Positions 16,102-26,800 of a stretch of DNA of 40,668 nt are shown in pieces (position 1 is the stretch's first letter; every line of letters begins with the position of its first letter). The notes under the pieces were generated by a model that worked only from the letters and a program-made list of their open reading frames with translations, did not search any database and was not told where the DNA came from. Location: the IMG/VR virus record IMGVR_UViG_3300044733_000924, positions 1-40,668 of that record. One strand, given 5' to 3'. A program made the position numbers and the translations under genes. This DNA is from a virus.

Positions 16102-16497
16102 ATGTCATTTGAGACATTAAAACTATCTGAGATAAAAAAAATAGCCGAAGACTTTGGCGTAGATATACAAACACTAAAAAGCAAGAACGATATTATTGCA
16201 TCATTAGCTGAAGAGGGCGTGACATGGTCAATATATCAAAAGACTATTAAAGATATAGACGACAATAAAGAAGAGATTGAAGTTTTACCAAGATTTGATG
16301 CTAAAAAGAGTCAAGATAAAGATTCAGTTTTAGTTAGAATGGAAAGAGCAAATCATAGATACGATGCTATGGGATTTACATTTACAAGTACACACCCATT
16401 TGTAGCAATGTCTGAGGAACAAGCTCAAGAAATTTTTGATAGGGAGGAAGGTTTTAGATTAGCCACACCAAAGGAAGTTCAAGACTTCTATAACTAA
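16102..16497 (+). CDS. Head-module protein with SAP/Rho-N-like N-terminus
   Basis: A 131-residue protein. The first 45 residues (TLKLSEIKKIAEDFGVDI, then LKSKNDIIASLAEEG) look like the small helix-extended-helix fold shared by Rho N-terminal, SAP and LEM domains. The second half reads VLVRMERANHRYDAMGFTFTSTHPF, then AMSEEQAQEIFDREEGFRLATPKEVQDFY, a block I associate with conserved actinophage head genes just after the capsid gene. It may be a head-surface or connector accessory; no activity can be assigned. Good ribosome site AAGGAG six bases upstream of ATG. It begins the operon after the capsid terminator. Confidence 0.6.
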   Translation: MSFETLKLSEIKKIAEDFGVDIQTLKSKNDIIASLAEEGVTWSIYQKTIKDIDDNKEEIEVLPRFDAKKSQDKDSVLVRMERANHRYDAMGFTFTSTHPFVAMSEEQAQEIFDREEGFRLATPKEVQDFYN

Positions 16498-16511
16498 TCT
16501 AAGCCTTTAAT

Positions 16512-17507
16512 ATGGCAGAGATATACAAAGATACGGTAACACCAGTAAAAACTAAGATATTCTGGAATAATGAAATAGTTGATGCTGATGACGATTTAGT
16601 TACGGCTAGAATTTATGACATAACTAATGATATTACTATTAGTCCATCTATAAGCCCAACAACAGTAATTTCTACAAGCACTGCTGATAAAGTAGAATCT
16701 GATATTGGAACGTATCAAGTATCACTGTCTACATTTTATACATCTAGGAATAGAAAATTTAAAATTATATGGAGTTACAATATTGGCGGATTAAATGGAG
16801 AACATGCAACCTATTTAGATATTGTAACTCCATATTGTAGCTTTGCCGAAGCAATAGATGATTTAAAAATTGGAAGCGATCCATCCGATCCTAAGTATAA
16901 AAATTATCATGATCTGTCCATGGCAGAAAAATATGCTCGTAAAATAATAGAAGATTTTACTGGGCAGAATTTTTATTTATATCAAGAAGAAGAAGTAATA
17001 TACGGTAATGGATCAGACATTCTTCCTATGCCTCATAAAATAAATCAAATACACAAATTATATGCAGACGACTTTTTGTTAATTGATAACTTATCTAGCC
17101 CTCAAGTAAATAACTGGGGATACACACCAGTAATATCAGAAACTGGATTTGGTATTAGACTAGATAGAACTGAACTTATTGACAATACTGTATATGTAGC
17201 AAATGGAATGATACCGCCATCAATTAATGATTTGTACACAGGACAAGCTTTTAGAAAAAACGTTAGGTATAGAGTAGTTGGAACATTTGGTTGGGAATCT
17301 GTCCCAGATGAAGTTGAGCAAGCAGCAGTTCAATTAATTGGACAATATTTTGCAAAAGATAGAATGTGGACAGATAGATACTTAAAGAGCGTTTCAACAT
17401 TTGACTGGGACTTTGAATACTCAAGTAATGCATTTTCTGGAACTGGCTCTGCATATGTAGATAAATTACTTGCCCCGTATGTTATAACAAACATGGTGCT
17501 TATCTAA
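16512..17507 (+). CDS. Head-tail connector (gp6-like adaptor) with N-terminal beta domain
   Basis: A 331-residue protein. The N-terminal 110 residues (VTPVKTKIFWNNEIVDADD, GTYQVSLS, KFKIIWSYNI) form an Ig-like beta domain seen on some phage tail and connector proteins. From about 115 (SFAEAIDDLKIGSDP, MAEKYARKIIEDFTGQNF, FGWESVPDEVEQAAVQLIGQ, then TFDWDFEYSSNAFSGTGSAYVDKLLAPY) it matches the helical adaptor of HK97 gp6 type that binds below the portal. The stop overlaps the next start by one base. No good ribosome site precedes ATG 16512, so it may depend on the gene before it, 14 bases away. Role inferred from helix pattern and position. Confidence 0.75.
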   Translation: MAEIYKDTVTPVKTKIFWNNEIVDADDDLVTARIYDITNDITISPSISPTTVISTSTADKVESDIGTYQVSLSTFYTSRNRKFKIIWSYNIGGLNGEHATYLDIVTPYCSFAEAIDDLKIGSDPSDPKYKNYHDLSMAEKYARKIIEDFTGQNFYLYQEEEVIYGNGSDILPMPHKINQIHKLYADDFLLIDNLSSPQVNNWGYTPVISETGFGIRLDRTELIDNTVYVANGMIPPSINDLYTGQAFRKNVRYRVVGTFGWESVPDEVEQAAVQLIGQYFAKDRMWTDRYLKSVSTFDWDFEYSSNAFSGTGSAYVDKLLAPYVITNMVLI

Positions 17508-17935
17508 TGATCGATATCATGGAAGCAGTGCTATCCATGAAAATGGATATATATAAACAATTGGATGTACAAAACCCAGATACTGGGGCTATAATAAAAG
17601 AATGGAATTATTATAAAACATTAGATTGTCATGCAAAAGGAGTAATAACAAACTCTGCAACGACAAGATCTGGGGACAAACAGATATTTAGTAATAAATA
17701 TAACAACGAGCAGGTAATTCAAGTACGCACCTCAGAAAGACTTACGGCTAGAGAAAAAATTACTAATATTAGAGATAGCAATGAAGAAGCAATTTGGACA
17801 GAATTAAACTATCCATCTGATACCCCAACTGTTTTTGAAATAATTGGAACGACCCCTATAACAGATCCATTTGGACAAGTTTTAGCATACAACTCAACAT
17901 TAAAGAGATCGGAGAACCAGCAAATTGGAATCTAA
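17507..17935 (+). CDS. Head closure / head-tail joining protein
   Basis: A 142-residue protein with KMDIYKQLDVQNPDTGAIIKEW, EQVIQVRTSERLTAREKITNI and FEIIGTTPITDPFGQVLAYN, the layout of small beta-barrel head-closure proteins that stop the connector. Position directly after the adaptor supports this. Its first ATG overlaps the preceding stop; another in-frame ATG four codons later could be used. It overlaps the next gene by eleven bases. Confidence 0.65.
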   Translation: MIDIMEAVLSMKMDIYKQLDVQNPDTGAIIKEWNYYKTLDCHAKGVITNSATTRSGDKQIFSNKYNNEQVIQVRTSERLTAREKITNIRDSNEEAIWTELNYPSDTPTVFEIIGTTPITDPFGQVLAYNSTLKRSENQQIGI

Positions 17936-18713
17936 CGCAATGCTTCTCCAGGCTGCTTCTGGTCTTGAAAGATTAATGTATAATAAAAATCCAAAGGGGG
18001 CTATTAATGATAGTAATGTGGCGCAAATATCAGCAGCCTTATATTACCAAGCTAATGTAATTGCCAAACTAAGCAATAGCAAAAAGTTTAAAAATTCTTT
18101 TAAAAAAATAGTATTTACTCAAATAGAAAAAGATTTTGGAAATTATATAGATGCTCAGGCAAGAACAAAGCCTAAATCATTTCACCATGTATATGAATGG
18201 AAAAAGTCTGGAAATAAGAATGCTAGATTATTTAAGTTAACATCTATAGATTCTGAAGGAATATCGTTTAAAATTGATTTTGAATTCCTTATGTCTAAGT
18301 CATTAGTCCCAGCATCAAATAGTAAACGTAGACATGTATTTGCAGCAAAAGCTTCTATCATGGAAGCTGGCATGCCCCTTAAAATTGCTCCACGCCATTC
18401 TGAGAGGTTAGTATTTGAAGTTGATGGTAATACAGTGTTTATGCCTAAAGGTGCCTCAGTGACCGTTAAAAGGCCAGGAGGAACTAGTGTAATGAATCAA
18501 TTTAAATTACAATATTCAAGATTCTTTAGTGGGGAATTGGTAAATAGTTCTATTAAAAAATCTGGATTTAAAGAACTATTTAATTCAGAGTCACTAAGGG
18601 CTCTAAGAATTCCAGCCACAATCAGAACAGTTAAGTACTCATTTTCTCCAAATTTAATTAGATCAATGGCGGACGCAGCATCAGAAAAAGCATTTGGAGC
18701 GTCAATGATATGA
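17925..18713 (+). CDS. Putative neck / tail-completion protein
   Basis: A 262-residue protein whose order in the cluster (after head closure, before tail terminator) is that of HK97 gp10-like neck proteins. Seen in it: HHVYEWKKSG in the middle, which is like the H-x-x-Y-E-W segment of the gp10 group, a basic C-terminal half, and PATIRTVKYSFSPNLIRSMADAASEKAF at the end. I take TTG 17925 as start because GGAG (17911-17914) lies ten bases before it; ATG 17940 has no ribosome site. It is longer than usual for the group, and similarity is faint, so the name rests on context. Confidence 0.5.
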   Translation: MESNAMLLQAASGLERLMYNKNPKGAINDSNVAQISAALYYQANVIAKLSNSKKFKNSFKKIVFTQIEKDFGNYIDAQARTKPKSFHHVYEWKKSGNKNARLFKLTSIDSEGISFKIDFEFLMSKSLVPASNSKRRHVFAAKASIMEAGMPLKIAPRHSERLVFEVDGNTVFMPKGASVTVKRPGGTSVMNQFKLQYSRFFSGELVNSSIKKSGFKELFNSESLRALRIPATIRTVKYSFSPNLIRSMADAASEKAFGASMI

Positions 18714-19222
18714 CAGCCAATTTTAAATTAGACGCTATGCTAGAAATAAGAAAATTCTTATGGGCAGAACTATTAGAGGCAAAGATATTTGATGAGGATG
18801 ATTATTATAGCGATAACGTAGGAAGTGCAATAGTCCCTATTATTCCAGTCCAACAATCTCCAGAAATGAACCAATTCTTGAGTGGAAAAAAGCATATAAT
18901 TTATGACAAGATTGGTCTTTCATACGAGGACAACTGGCTAATATGCTGTGAGCAAATTCTCTTTACAGTTTACTCCACAGATGTCTCAGAAATTAATGAA
19001 ATAAGAAATTTTATGACCGACCTATTTAGGAGAATGGATGACTCTGCAAAAGATGTAAATAGGTTTGAGTCCCTAAATAACAAGTTTAAATTCCATAGTA
19101 TTTTTATAGCCGATATATCCCCTACCGAACCATCCGAAGAGCTAAAAGGCTTCCTGTCAACAGACATTATTTTAGAGGCTAAATATTCAAGAATAACAGA
19201 CCAAACTGGTCGATTTCTTTAA
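18710..19222 (+). CDS. Putative tail terminator protein
   Basis: A 170-residue protein immediately before the major tail gene, where the tail terminator (ring that caps the tail tube and joins it to the head) is usually encoded. It shows an N-terminal helix (LEIRKFLWAELLEA), beta strands with IVPIIPVQQSP and WLICCEQILFTVYSTD, a helix EINEIRNFMTDLFRRMD, and a final strand LSTDIILEAKYSR, the alpha/beta order of the family. ATGA overlap with the neck gene. Identity rests on order and predicted folds. Confidence 0.6.
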   Translation: MTANFKLDAMLEIRKFLWAELLEAKIFDEDDYYSDNVGSAIVPIIPVQQSPEMNQFLSGKKHIIYDKIGLSYEDNWLICCEQILFTVYSTDVSEINEIRNFMTDLFRRMDDSAKDVNRFESLNNKFKFHSIFIADISPTEPSEELKGFLSTDIILEAKYSRITDQTGRFL

Positions 19223-19223
19223 A

Positions 19224-19310
19224 TTGCTTTAGACCTCATTATGCCGTATTATAGGACATGAGGAAAGAAGCCTAGCCAGCTTGAACTTAAGATTTAAATA
19301 TATATATATT
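19224..19310 (+). promoter_or_regulatory. Two promoter candidates for the major tail gene
   Basis: First: TTGCTT (19224-19229), 17 bases, TATTAT (19247-19252). Second: TTGAAC (19281-19286), 18 bases, TATATT (19305-19310) within an alternating TA run. Both lie in the 111-base gap before the major tail gene and would feed a leader that ends in AGGAGG. The gap holds no gene that I can see. Confidence 0.5.
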
Positions 19311-19333
19311 GAAATATAGGAGGAAACAAAACT

Positions 19334-20041
19334 ATGGCACAATCCGTAGGTAATGCAAAAAATATTCTCGTTGGTGCGTCACCACTGTTTTTATCAACAG
19401 TTGACGTAAACGATGCAGATTATATTGCTAACGCAGAAGCAGGTGTAGCGGTAGCTTCAGGTGCAACAACAGTTGGTGTACCAGCTTTCGCATCAGGAGT
19501 TTCATACACAACTTCATTAAATGCAGTAGATCAAGAAGCAGGTAAGTTTGGATATCGTAACGTTGGTTTTACTAACAACGGTCTTCAAATTACTTACAAC
19601 CCAACATACGATTCAGTAACCGTTGACCAATTGCTAGATACAGCTAAGCTGTTTAAATCTGCAATGGAGGTTATGATTGCAACAGAAATGTCAGAAGGTA
19701 CTCTAGAAAACATTGTAGCGGTATTCGGACAGAATGCATCATCTTTATCAACATCAGGAACTGGACTAACTAAGAAAGACGTTTTAGGTCTTGAGGCAGG
19801 TTCCCTAGGAGCGGCTCCAACAGAGCGTCAATTAATTGCAGTAGGTCTAGCTCCAACAGCTAGCTCAACCGCATCAGAGCGTGTATATTATGCTCGTCGA
19901 GTATTGTCTGTACAACAGTCACAATTCTCACTTGCACGTACCACTCCAACCACATTCCCAGTAACATTCCGTCTTCTACCAGATGCTAACTACTCTGGCT
20001 CAGAATACGGTAAGATTATTGACCGTGTGTTAACAGTTTAA
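19334..20041 (+). CDS. Major tail protein
   Basis: A 235-residue protein between tail terminator and tail assembly chaperones, the standard place of the tail-tube subunit. AQSVGNAKNILVGASPLFL opens it; GNxKNIxVGAAxxF is a familiar opening of actinophage tail-tube proteins. It is rich in Ala, Thr, Val and Ser, with FRLLPDANYSGSEYGKIIDRVL at the end. Arginine is mainly CGT, as in the capsid gene and unlike neighbours, which indicates very high expression. It has its own promoters, the ribosome site TAGGAGG and its own terminator. Confidence 0.88.
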   Translation: MAQSVGNAKNILVGASPLFLSTVDVNDADYIANAEAGVAVASGATTVGVPAFASGVSYTTSLNAVDQEAGKFGYRNVGFTNNGLQITYNPTYDSVTVDQLLDTAKLFKSAMEVMIATEMSEGTLENIVAVFGQNASSLSTSGTGLTKKDVLGLEAGSLGAAPTERQLIAVGLAPTASSTASERVYYARRVLSVQQSQFSLARTTPTTFPVTFRLLPDANYSGSEYGKIIDRVLTV

Positions 20042-20060
20042 TTTAACTAATTTAAATTAT

Positions 20061-20088
20061 AGAGGCCCCCATTAATTTGGGGGCCTTT
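20061..20088 (+). terminator. Terminator after the major tail gene
   Basis: AGGCCCCCA (20063-20071) pairs with TGGGGGCCT (20078-20086) across a TTAATT loop, with two more weak pairs outside and a TTTCT tail. Its core CCCCCA-TTAAT-TTGGGGG is nearly that of the capsid terminator. Confidence 0.88.
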
Positions 20089-20092
20089 CTAT

Positions 20093-20121
20093 TTGTAGTG
20101 ATAATACCATTATGTTATAAT
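20093..20121 (+). promoter_or_regulatory. Promoter for chaperone and tail-tip genes
   Basis: Extended -10 TGTTATAAT (20113-20121) with a weak TTGTAG (20093-20098) 17 bases upstream. It is followed by TAGGAGG (20137-20143) and the TTG start at 20148. Confidence 0.6.
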
Positions 20122-20147
20122 AATTAAGACAATCCTAGGAGGATAAA

Positions 20148-20480
20148 TTGGCTACAACAGTATACGACATAGAAGAAATTGAACTTCAAAATGGCTCAAA
20201 GGTAAAACTAAAACCATTGACTATTAAAGCTTTAAGAAAGTTCATGGCAGAAATTAAAAAAACAGAAACTTCGTCAGGAGAAGACGAAACACTTACAATT
20301 CTAATTACAGCATGCGGAATTGCAATTGAATCTCAGGTACCAGAATTGGTAGCTGATAAAGATAAACTGGAAGATGCACTAGACATGCCTACCATTAATA
20401 GAATTCTAGAAGTATGTGGTGGAATTAAACTTGACGACCCAAACCTTCTAGCGGCAGCGGTTCTGGCTGGTCAGAACTAG
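20148..20480 (+). CDS. Tail assembly chaperone, short form (G-like)
   Basis: A 110-residue protein (YDIEEIELQNGSKVKLKPLTIKALRKFM) with the beta start and helical remainder of lambda gpG-like chaperones, which bind the tape measure during tail assembly. TTG start, ribosome site TAGGAGG five bases upstream; no better start in frame. A slippery heptamer near the 3' end allows the longer G-T form. Its normal stop TAG is at 20478-20480. Confidence 0.8.
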   Translation: MATTVYDIEEIELQNGSKVKLKPLTIKALRKFMAEIKKTETSSGEDETLTILITACGIAIESQVPELVADKDKLEDALDMPTINRILEVCGGIKLDDPNLLAAAVLAGQN

Positions 20481-20806
20481 ATTTAGCCGCTTTATTAGGA
20501 GAAGTTTTTCTTTTAGGTAATTGGAAAAATTACGAAGAATTAGAAGAAAGCCTCTCAATGCCAGAACTGATACAAACATTTAAGGCAATGCAAAAAACTG
20601 AAGATGAGAAAAGAAAATTCTTAGCATCTCTTCAGGGAGTAAACTTAAATGATGAACAAGAAAAAGAAGGTCCTACATTTGACGACATACGAAGAAGGGC
20701 TCTTGGAGTAAAAGCAAGCGGTAGTGATGTACTATCATTACAAGGAAGCTTTGCCTCAGAAGCAGGATTCGGAATAAACGCAGGTTTAGGATACTCTAAG
20801 GAGTAA
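20148..20806 (+). CDS. Tail assembly chaperone, -1 frameshifted long form (G-T-like)
   Basis: Ribosomes that slip back one base on CCCAAAC (20438-20444) read 99 codons of the short form and then continue from 20444 in the -1 frame to the stop at 20804-20806, giving about 219 residues. The T part begins PSSGSGSGWSELDLAALLG and includes LGNWKNYEELEESLSM, PELIQTFKAMQKTEDEKRKF. The -1 frame is open well before the internal ATG at 20558, and it has no ribosome site there, so the downstream part is not a separate gene. The ribosome site AAGGAG of the tape measure gene overlaps its end. G and G-T pairs with a conserved -1 slip are standard in long-tailed phages. Confidence 0.85.
20438..20444 (+). 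other. Programmed -1 frameshift site
   Basis: C-CCA-AAC in the zero frame fits X-XXY-YYZ exactly. Fourteen bases after it a hairpin, GGTTCTG (20459-20465) with CAGAACT (20472-20478), covers the start of the zero-frame stop; the spacing is longer than the usual 5-9 bases, so its role is uncertain. Confidence 0.8.
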
Positions 20807-20817
20807 AATTATAGTAA

Positions 20818-23800
20818 ATGGCTGAAGAACAGATAGTCACCCGAATAGTCGCCACGTCCGACTTTTCAAATCTTATCGCAGATCTCGGTAAGGTATCTTC
20901 AGCCTTAACTAATCTTCAAACAAAATTAAACGCAACAAATAAGAATTTAGCAGCACAAGTTGCTGTAATGAATCGTTCTTTTGCAGACACACTTAGAAGC
21001 ACTGGACAATTTTCCACACACTTTGTAAATTTAACATCTGATGTAGATAAATTTGGATCTCAATTAGACAAAGGCCAAATCAAATTAAAACAATTTTTTC
21101 AAGTATATCAAGGACATTTAAAAACTAATGGCGGATTAATTAGACAATTAGCTCAACAACAAGTTCAGCTACAAAATGCAATTCTTCAACCTCTTGGCAA
21201 AAATGCCGAAGGTTTGATGCAGTACAATGTTCACATTCCAACTGGCCTTGATAAGGTAAAAAGCAAAACAGCTTTAGCAAGACAAGAACTACAAATTATG
21301 AATCGTGTAGTTCAAGAAGGAGCAAACTCATTAATTAATTGGGGTAAGAATACCCAGTGGGCTGGTCGTCAATTAACCGTAGGATTAACTGTTCCATTAG
21401 CAGCATTTGGAGCTGCATCTGCAAAAGCATTTCGAGAAGCCGATCAAGAGTTAACTCGTTTAACAAAGGTTTATGGTGGTTTAGCTGCTACATCAGCAAG
21501 TGATTTAGGCAAAATAAGAAAACAAGTTACTGAAACCGCATCTGAATTATCTAAAGCATACGGTTCTTCATTTAAAGAAACAATTGCATTAGGTGCTGAC
21601 ATTGCTGCAACTGGAAAGCAAGGTAACGAATTATTAGGCTCAATTAAAGAAACAACTCGTCTAGCAGTTCTTGGTGAAGTAGATAGACAAGATGCAATGA
21701 AGGCAACATTAGCAATTCAATCTGCATTCAAACAAAATACTGATGAACTAGCAGAATCAATTAACTTTTTAAACGCAGTTGAAAACCAGACATCAACAAC
21801 TCTTAATGACTTAGTAGAAGCAATTCCTAAAGCTGGTCCAATTATTAAAGGTCTTGGAGGTAGCGTAGAAGATTTAGCATTGTATTTAACTGCAATGAGA
21901 GAAGGCGGAATCAATGCATCAGAAGGCGCTAACGCTTTAAAGTCAGGACTTGCATCTTTAATTAATCCAACTAAAGTAGCAAAAGAAATGTTTGCTGGAT
22001 TTGGAATATCATTAACTGACATTGTTCAAAAAAATGCTGGAAACACAACAAATACATTATTGGCATTACAATCAGCATTAGACAACTTAGATCCATTACA
22101 AAAACAACAGGCATTAGAACAATTATTTGGTAAATTCCAATTTGCTCGTATGAATGCTTTATTTGAAAACCTTGGAAAGCAAGGAAGCCAAACCTTACAA
22201 GTAATGGATTTAATGAAAGCAAGTTCTCAAGATTTAGCAAACATTGCTGGTCGAGAATTAAGTATGGTTACAGAATCCGCTTCTGGTAAGTACAGGAGAG
22301 CTCTTGAAGGATTAAAGGCAGATCTAGCTGTAGTTGGCGAACAGTTTTTAACAATAAATACACATCTAATAAATATTGTTAGTGGAATATTAAAATTTAT
22401 AGATAAATTACCTGGACCAATAAAAACAATTCTAGCTTTCTTTGGAGGACTTACTGCGGTAGCTGGACCACTTATTATGCTTACTGGTGTTCTTGCAAAC
22501 TTCTTTGGTTATGTAATTAAAGGTGCATCTCATTTTAGAGCTATGTTTAAAGGTGGAGAAGGCTGGAGACTCTTAACACCAGAAATACTTGCAGCAAATA
22601 AAGCAGGGTCACTTGCAGAACAAACATTTTATAGTGATGCTAAAGCAGCAGATATATTAAATCAAGCAATATCTAGACTGTCTGCTTCATATAATAAATT
22701 AGCAGCAGATGCATCAAATGCAATAATTCAAACAAACCCAGGAGTATCTACTATGGGTGGAACAAATATTATTGCTGGACAAAGAGTAGTAAATCCTAAT
22801 CACCCGCTTGTGGGAGAGGTAGGCACAAGAGCTGCTTCACACCATAATCCAAGAGCATTAATGAGTAAAGGACAAAGAGATGCTCAAACAATTCACTCTG
22901 TTACCCCAGGATCAATTGATGTAAATCAAAAAATAGGAACTGTTCCTCAAATATTTATGGCAGGGGATCTGCCAAAAATTGAAGGATTAACATCTTCAAG
23001 AGGGGCTTCTACGGGAATAGTTGCTGGAGAAGCAGCAAAGTGGCATTCTCTAATGGGTACATTGTCTATGATGACAAAAAGAGAAGTTGCAGATTTAAAG
23101 AAAGAAATTGCTAGAACAGGAACATTTAGCACAGAAATAAATACTACATTCGGACAGCTTCTTCCAGCAATGACAAAAATAACAACCAATGCAGCATCAC
23201 AATCTGCATTAATTGTTCAACAACTACAAGCAGGAAAAATTACGTTAGATACTGCTCGTGCAAAAATTATTGCAATAAATTCACAGCTAGAAGCAATGAT
23301 GGCGCAAACAACTGCTCAAGTTGCTGCAGATCTTGGAAGAACCGCTAATTTAACACAAGTTCCTTTAATTAATCAGCCAATAGTTGGACCTACAGGTAAA
23401 GCAAACATTAAAGAAATTTTTAGACCAAATAGGCCAGCATCAAAAATCATAGATAAAATTGCAAGATCTCTTGGGGTAAGGACATACGGGGCAGGATATT
23501 CAACAGAAACAACAATGCCAAAGAAATTTGCAACAGGCGGAATGGTTGTTCCTGGGCCAAGATCAGACACAACAGATACTCAATTTATGAATTTGGTAGA
23601 GGGAGATATTGTATTAAATAGAAAAGCATCAGATAATTTAATGGGTTACAATCAAGGTGGAAAAGTAGTACCAGCAATGGTAACTCCTGGAGAAATTATA
23701 ATTAATAATCCGACACCATCAGAATCTGAAATGCTATTAGCCTATAACAATCAATTTGCAGTTGGCGGCAGGGTTGTAGCTTCAAAAAATAATTATGGAA

Positions 23801-26800
23801 TTCCCTCTCTTGTTGCAAAATACGCAGCAGCCTCCAAAATTTTCTCAGGATTTAGATCTCCAGGTAAAGAGTACTATAGAGCAAGTAGAGGGGTTATGGA
23901 TAGAACTGGCTCTACTACTCAATCATTTTCAGAACCTGGATCTTTAATGAGATTTAATGATTACAGATTAACTAGAGGTAGTGTTTATAAAAATGAAAGT
24001 AATAAAAATTATGGAATAACCCCCACACTTCCTGGACAAACTTTAACTCACGCCTATAGTCCTTCTTTTATAAAAAGACTTAAAAAAATGGGCTACGGTC
24101 CAGACGATAATATTCCAGTAGATGTTTTAAAATCAATAGGCGTACCAGTACCATCTGGAGCAAAGTACGTAACTCTAAAAGCTTTATCTAGTACATGGGT
24201 TAAAACTTCAAAAAGATTTAATGAAGCTATAAAAAGTAATTTACCAGAAACAAATACAAATGGAACTGGCTGGAGAGACAACTGGGAACCTGTTGGCCCT
24301 GAAAGCATGCAAAGTTTACTTATAAAATTAAAATCAATGGGAGTAATGCCAATTGAAGCAAAAAGAATATCTGAATACGCAGGGACTAGACTAAACGGTT
24401 TTGTTTCAAAACATAAGGGCCCCATGACAGAATCTGATTGGGGAAGATACGTAAATGCTGCTGAAATTGGTGGCATAAATGATAGCAGTAAAAGAAGTCA
24501 TGGCGGTTCATTTATTAGAGGCATAAGATCAACACAACAAAATAGATATAACAAAGAAGACTCCGATCTATTATCAGCTATGAACATGGGCGGAAAAGTT
24601 AGAGGATATAATCGTGGTGGAGTTGTTGGTGGACGAGTAAAGCGTGGAAAAAATAATTATGGAATACCGTCTGTTATGGGGAATCTTGGAACAACAGCTG
24701 CTTATATAGGTGGCAGTACTGCTGGTGCAGCATTAGGTCAAAAAGCTGGCGGAAACTTAGGGTCTTTAGCTGGAATGATACTTGTCCCAACCATACTGCA
24801 ATCTATTATGCAAAAGCTTGGCCAGGTATCTGCACAAGGAACATCAACTGCTGGAATACTTGGAAGGCTTGGACCTTTATTAGCAAATCCATATGTAGCA
24901 GCTGGTGCCGCAATAGTAGGAGTAACAGCAGCTTTAATTAAATTTAAAAAGAATCAAGAAGAATCTGCTAAGTTAAATAGACTAGCATTTTCTGGTGGTG
25001 TAAAACCAATTAAAGATTTTGACTCACAATTAAAGCAAGTTACAAAAACAATAGAAGATACCAGAGCAACCGCAGCGTTATTGCATGCACAAATGAATAC
25101 TGCTGGACTATCTGGTTTAACATTAACTATAAAACAATTTGCTGACTTAAGAGAAAAAGTAAAGTCTACGTATCCAGAATTAGTTAAATTGTTTAAAGAG
25201 ACACCATCGGATAAATTAATCACAGTTGCACAAGGATTAAAAGCTCAATTTGTTGCTGCTGGAGAGTCAGCAGCACAAGCTAATGCAAAGATAGCTGCAT
25301 TACTTGCAGAATCTGGAAAGTCTGGTTTTATTCAAATAGTACTAGGAGATAAAGGGCTAGCTGGCATTACAAGTGCAAAAACTGCAATTGAATCTATGCT
25401 TGTTGCTATGTCTAAATTTACAGACAGCAAAGATAGGGCTGCTGGACTACTTCAAATATTTTCATCAATGGGAGACTACATAGAAAATGCCACAGATAAA
25501 TCTTTAGCGTTAAAAGAACAATATAATGCAATAGAAAAATCTGGACAAGGTAATGTAAAATTAACTCAAGATCTAATAGTTGAAATATCAAAAACTTCCC
25601 CAGGATTAGCTGAAATATTAAGCACATCAGATGATGTTGAAACGGCTTTGTCAAAATGGAGAATTGTTCTTGGCGGAGTTCAAAAAGATTTAAGCGGATT
25701 AGATAAAGGACAATTAAAAAAACTTGCTTTTGCAGTAGAAGAAGTAACCAATAACTACAATAAATTATTAGATGTTACAAGCAAAAAAGCTCAAGAAAAT
25801 TCCTTAACTGGAAAAATGGCCAAAGACATTGACGCCTTTAATAAAAAACAAGCAACTGCAAGCAAAACAGCAATTCAAAATCTTGAAACTCAAATTAGCT
25901 TAAAGAATAAACAAATTGAACAAATTAAAAAAGAAGGCGATGAAAGAAAGAAAGCTTTAAGAGATCAGCAACAGTCTGAAGATATTAAGCTTCAAATACA
26001 GCAAGAGCAATTAAATTATCAAACAGCTCTTGCTAAAGGTGATATGGTTGGTGCCGCACAAGCACAAATTAGTATTCAAAGACTTGTTGGAGCACAACAA
26101 TTAAAGGTAGCAGAAGATGCAATAGACAAGGCAGTACAATCTAAGATTGATGCTTTACAGGCACAAATAGATGTTTTAAATAAAAAATCTACAGCAGTAA
26201 GCAACGCAGCTTCAACAGCAAAGCCAAAAGAATCCCCACTTACAGGAATTTATCAACAAATTCAAGGTGTCTACAAAGACAGGGCTTTAGAAAACATAAC
26301 AGAAGAAGAAGCACTTACTCAATTAAATGATTTAATTAAAAAATTAGAAAGAACACCAGGAGGAAATAAATACTTAAAAGATTTAGGAGTAACAGAATCT
26401 GTTCAAAATATAACTCGTGACGACGGTCAAACTATTGTTGGAAAAATAAACACAGATTCTGTACAAGGAAATGCTTTATTAAATTCTTTAAAGAAAGGGT
26501 CAGATGTTATAGCTGGCAAACAGCTTGTGGTATTGCAACAAATACTTGCAGTATTAAAAAATGAACCAGGTAAAACTTATACACCAACACAAAATCAGAC
26601 TCAAAATGCTGGTGCAACAACTGCAGCTGGCGGAACCTACGCAGTAGGTACAATTAAAAATTATACAGATTCAGCTAGCAGTATTAAATCTGCAGCATTA
26701 AAAGCATTTTCTGATAGTAGCACTGGACGTGCAACAGTTGGAAATAGAACATATAGATTATTTAAATGGAATGATAGAGCTTATGGAATTGAAACATCAA

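Noticed and set aside
20558-20806. Independent gene beginning at ATG 20558
   Set aside because: The frame is open upstream and reads the T part of the chaperone; no ribosome site at 20558, and the CCCAAAC slip explains it.
24093-24476. 127-residue - strand open frame in the tape measure gene
   Set aside because: No ribosome site or domain; the + strand is a continuous 2380-residue protein.
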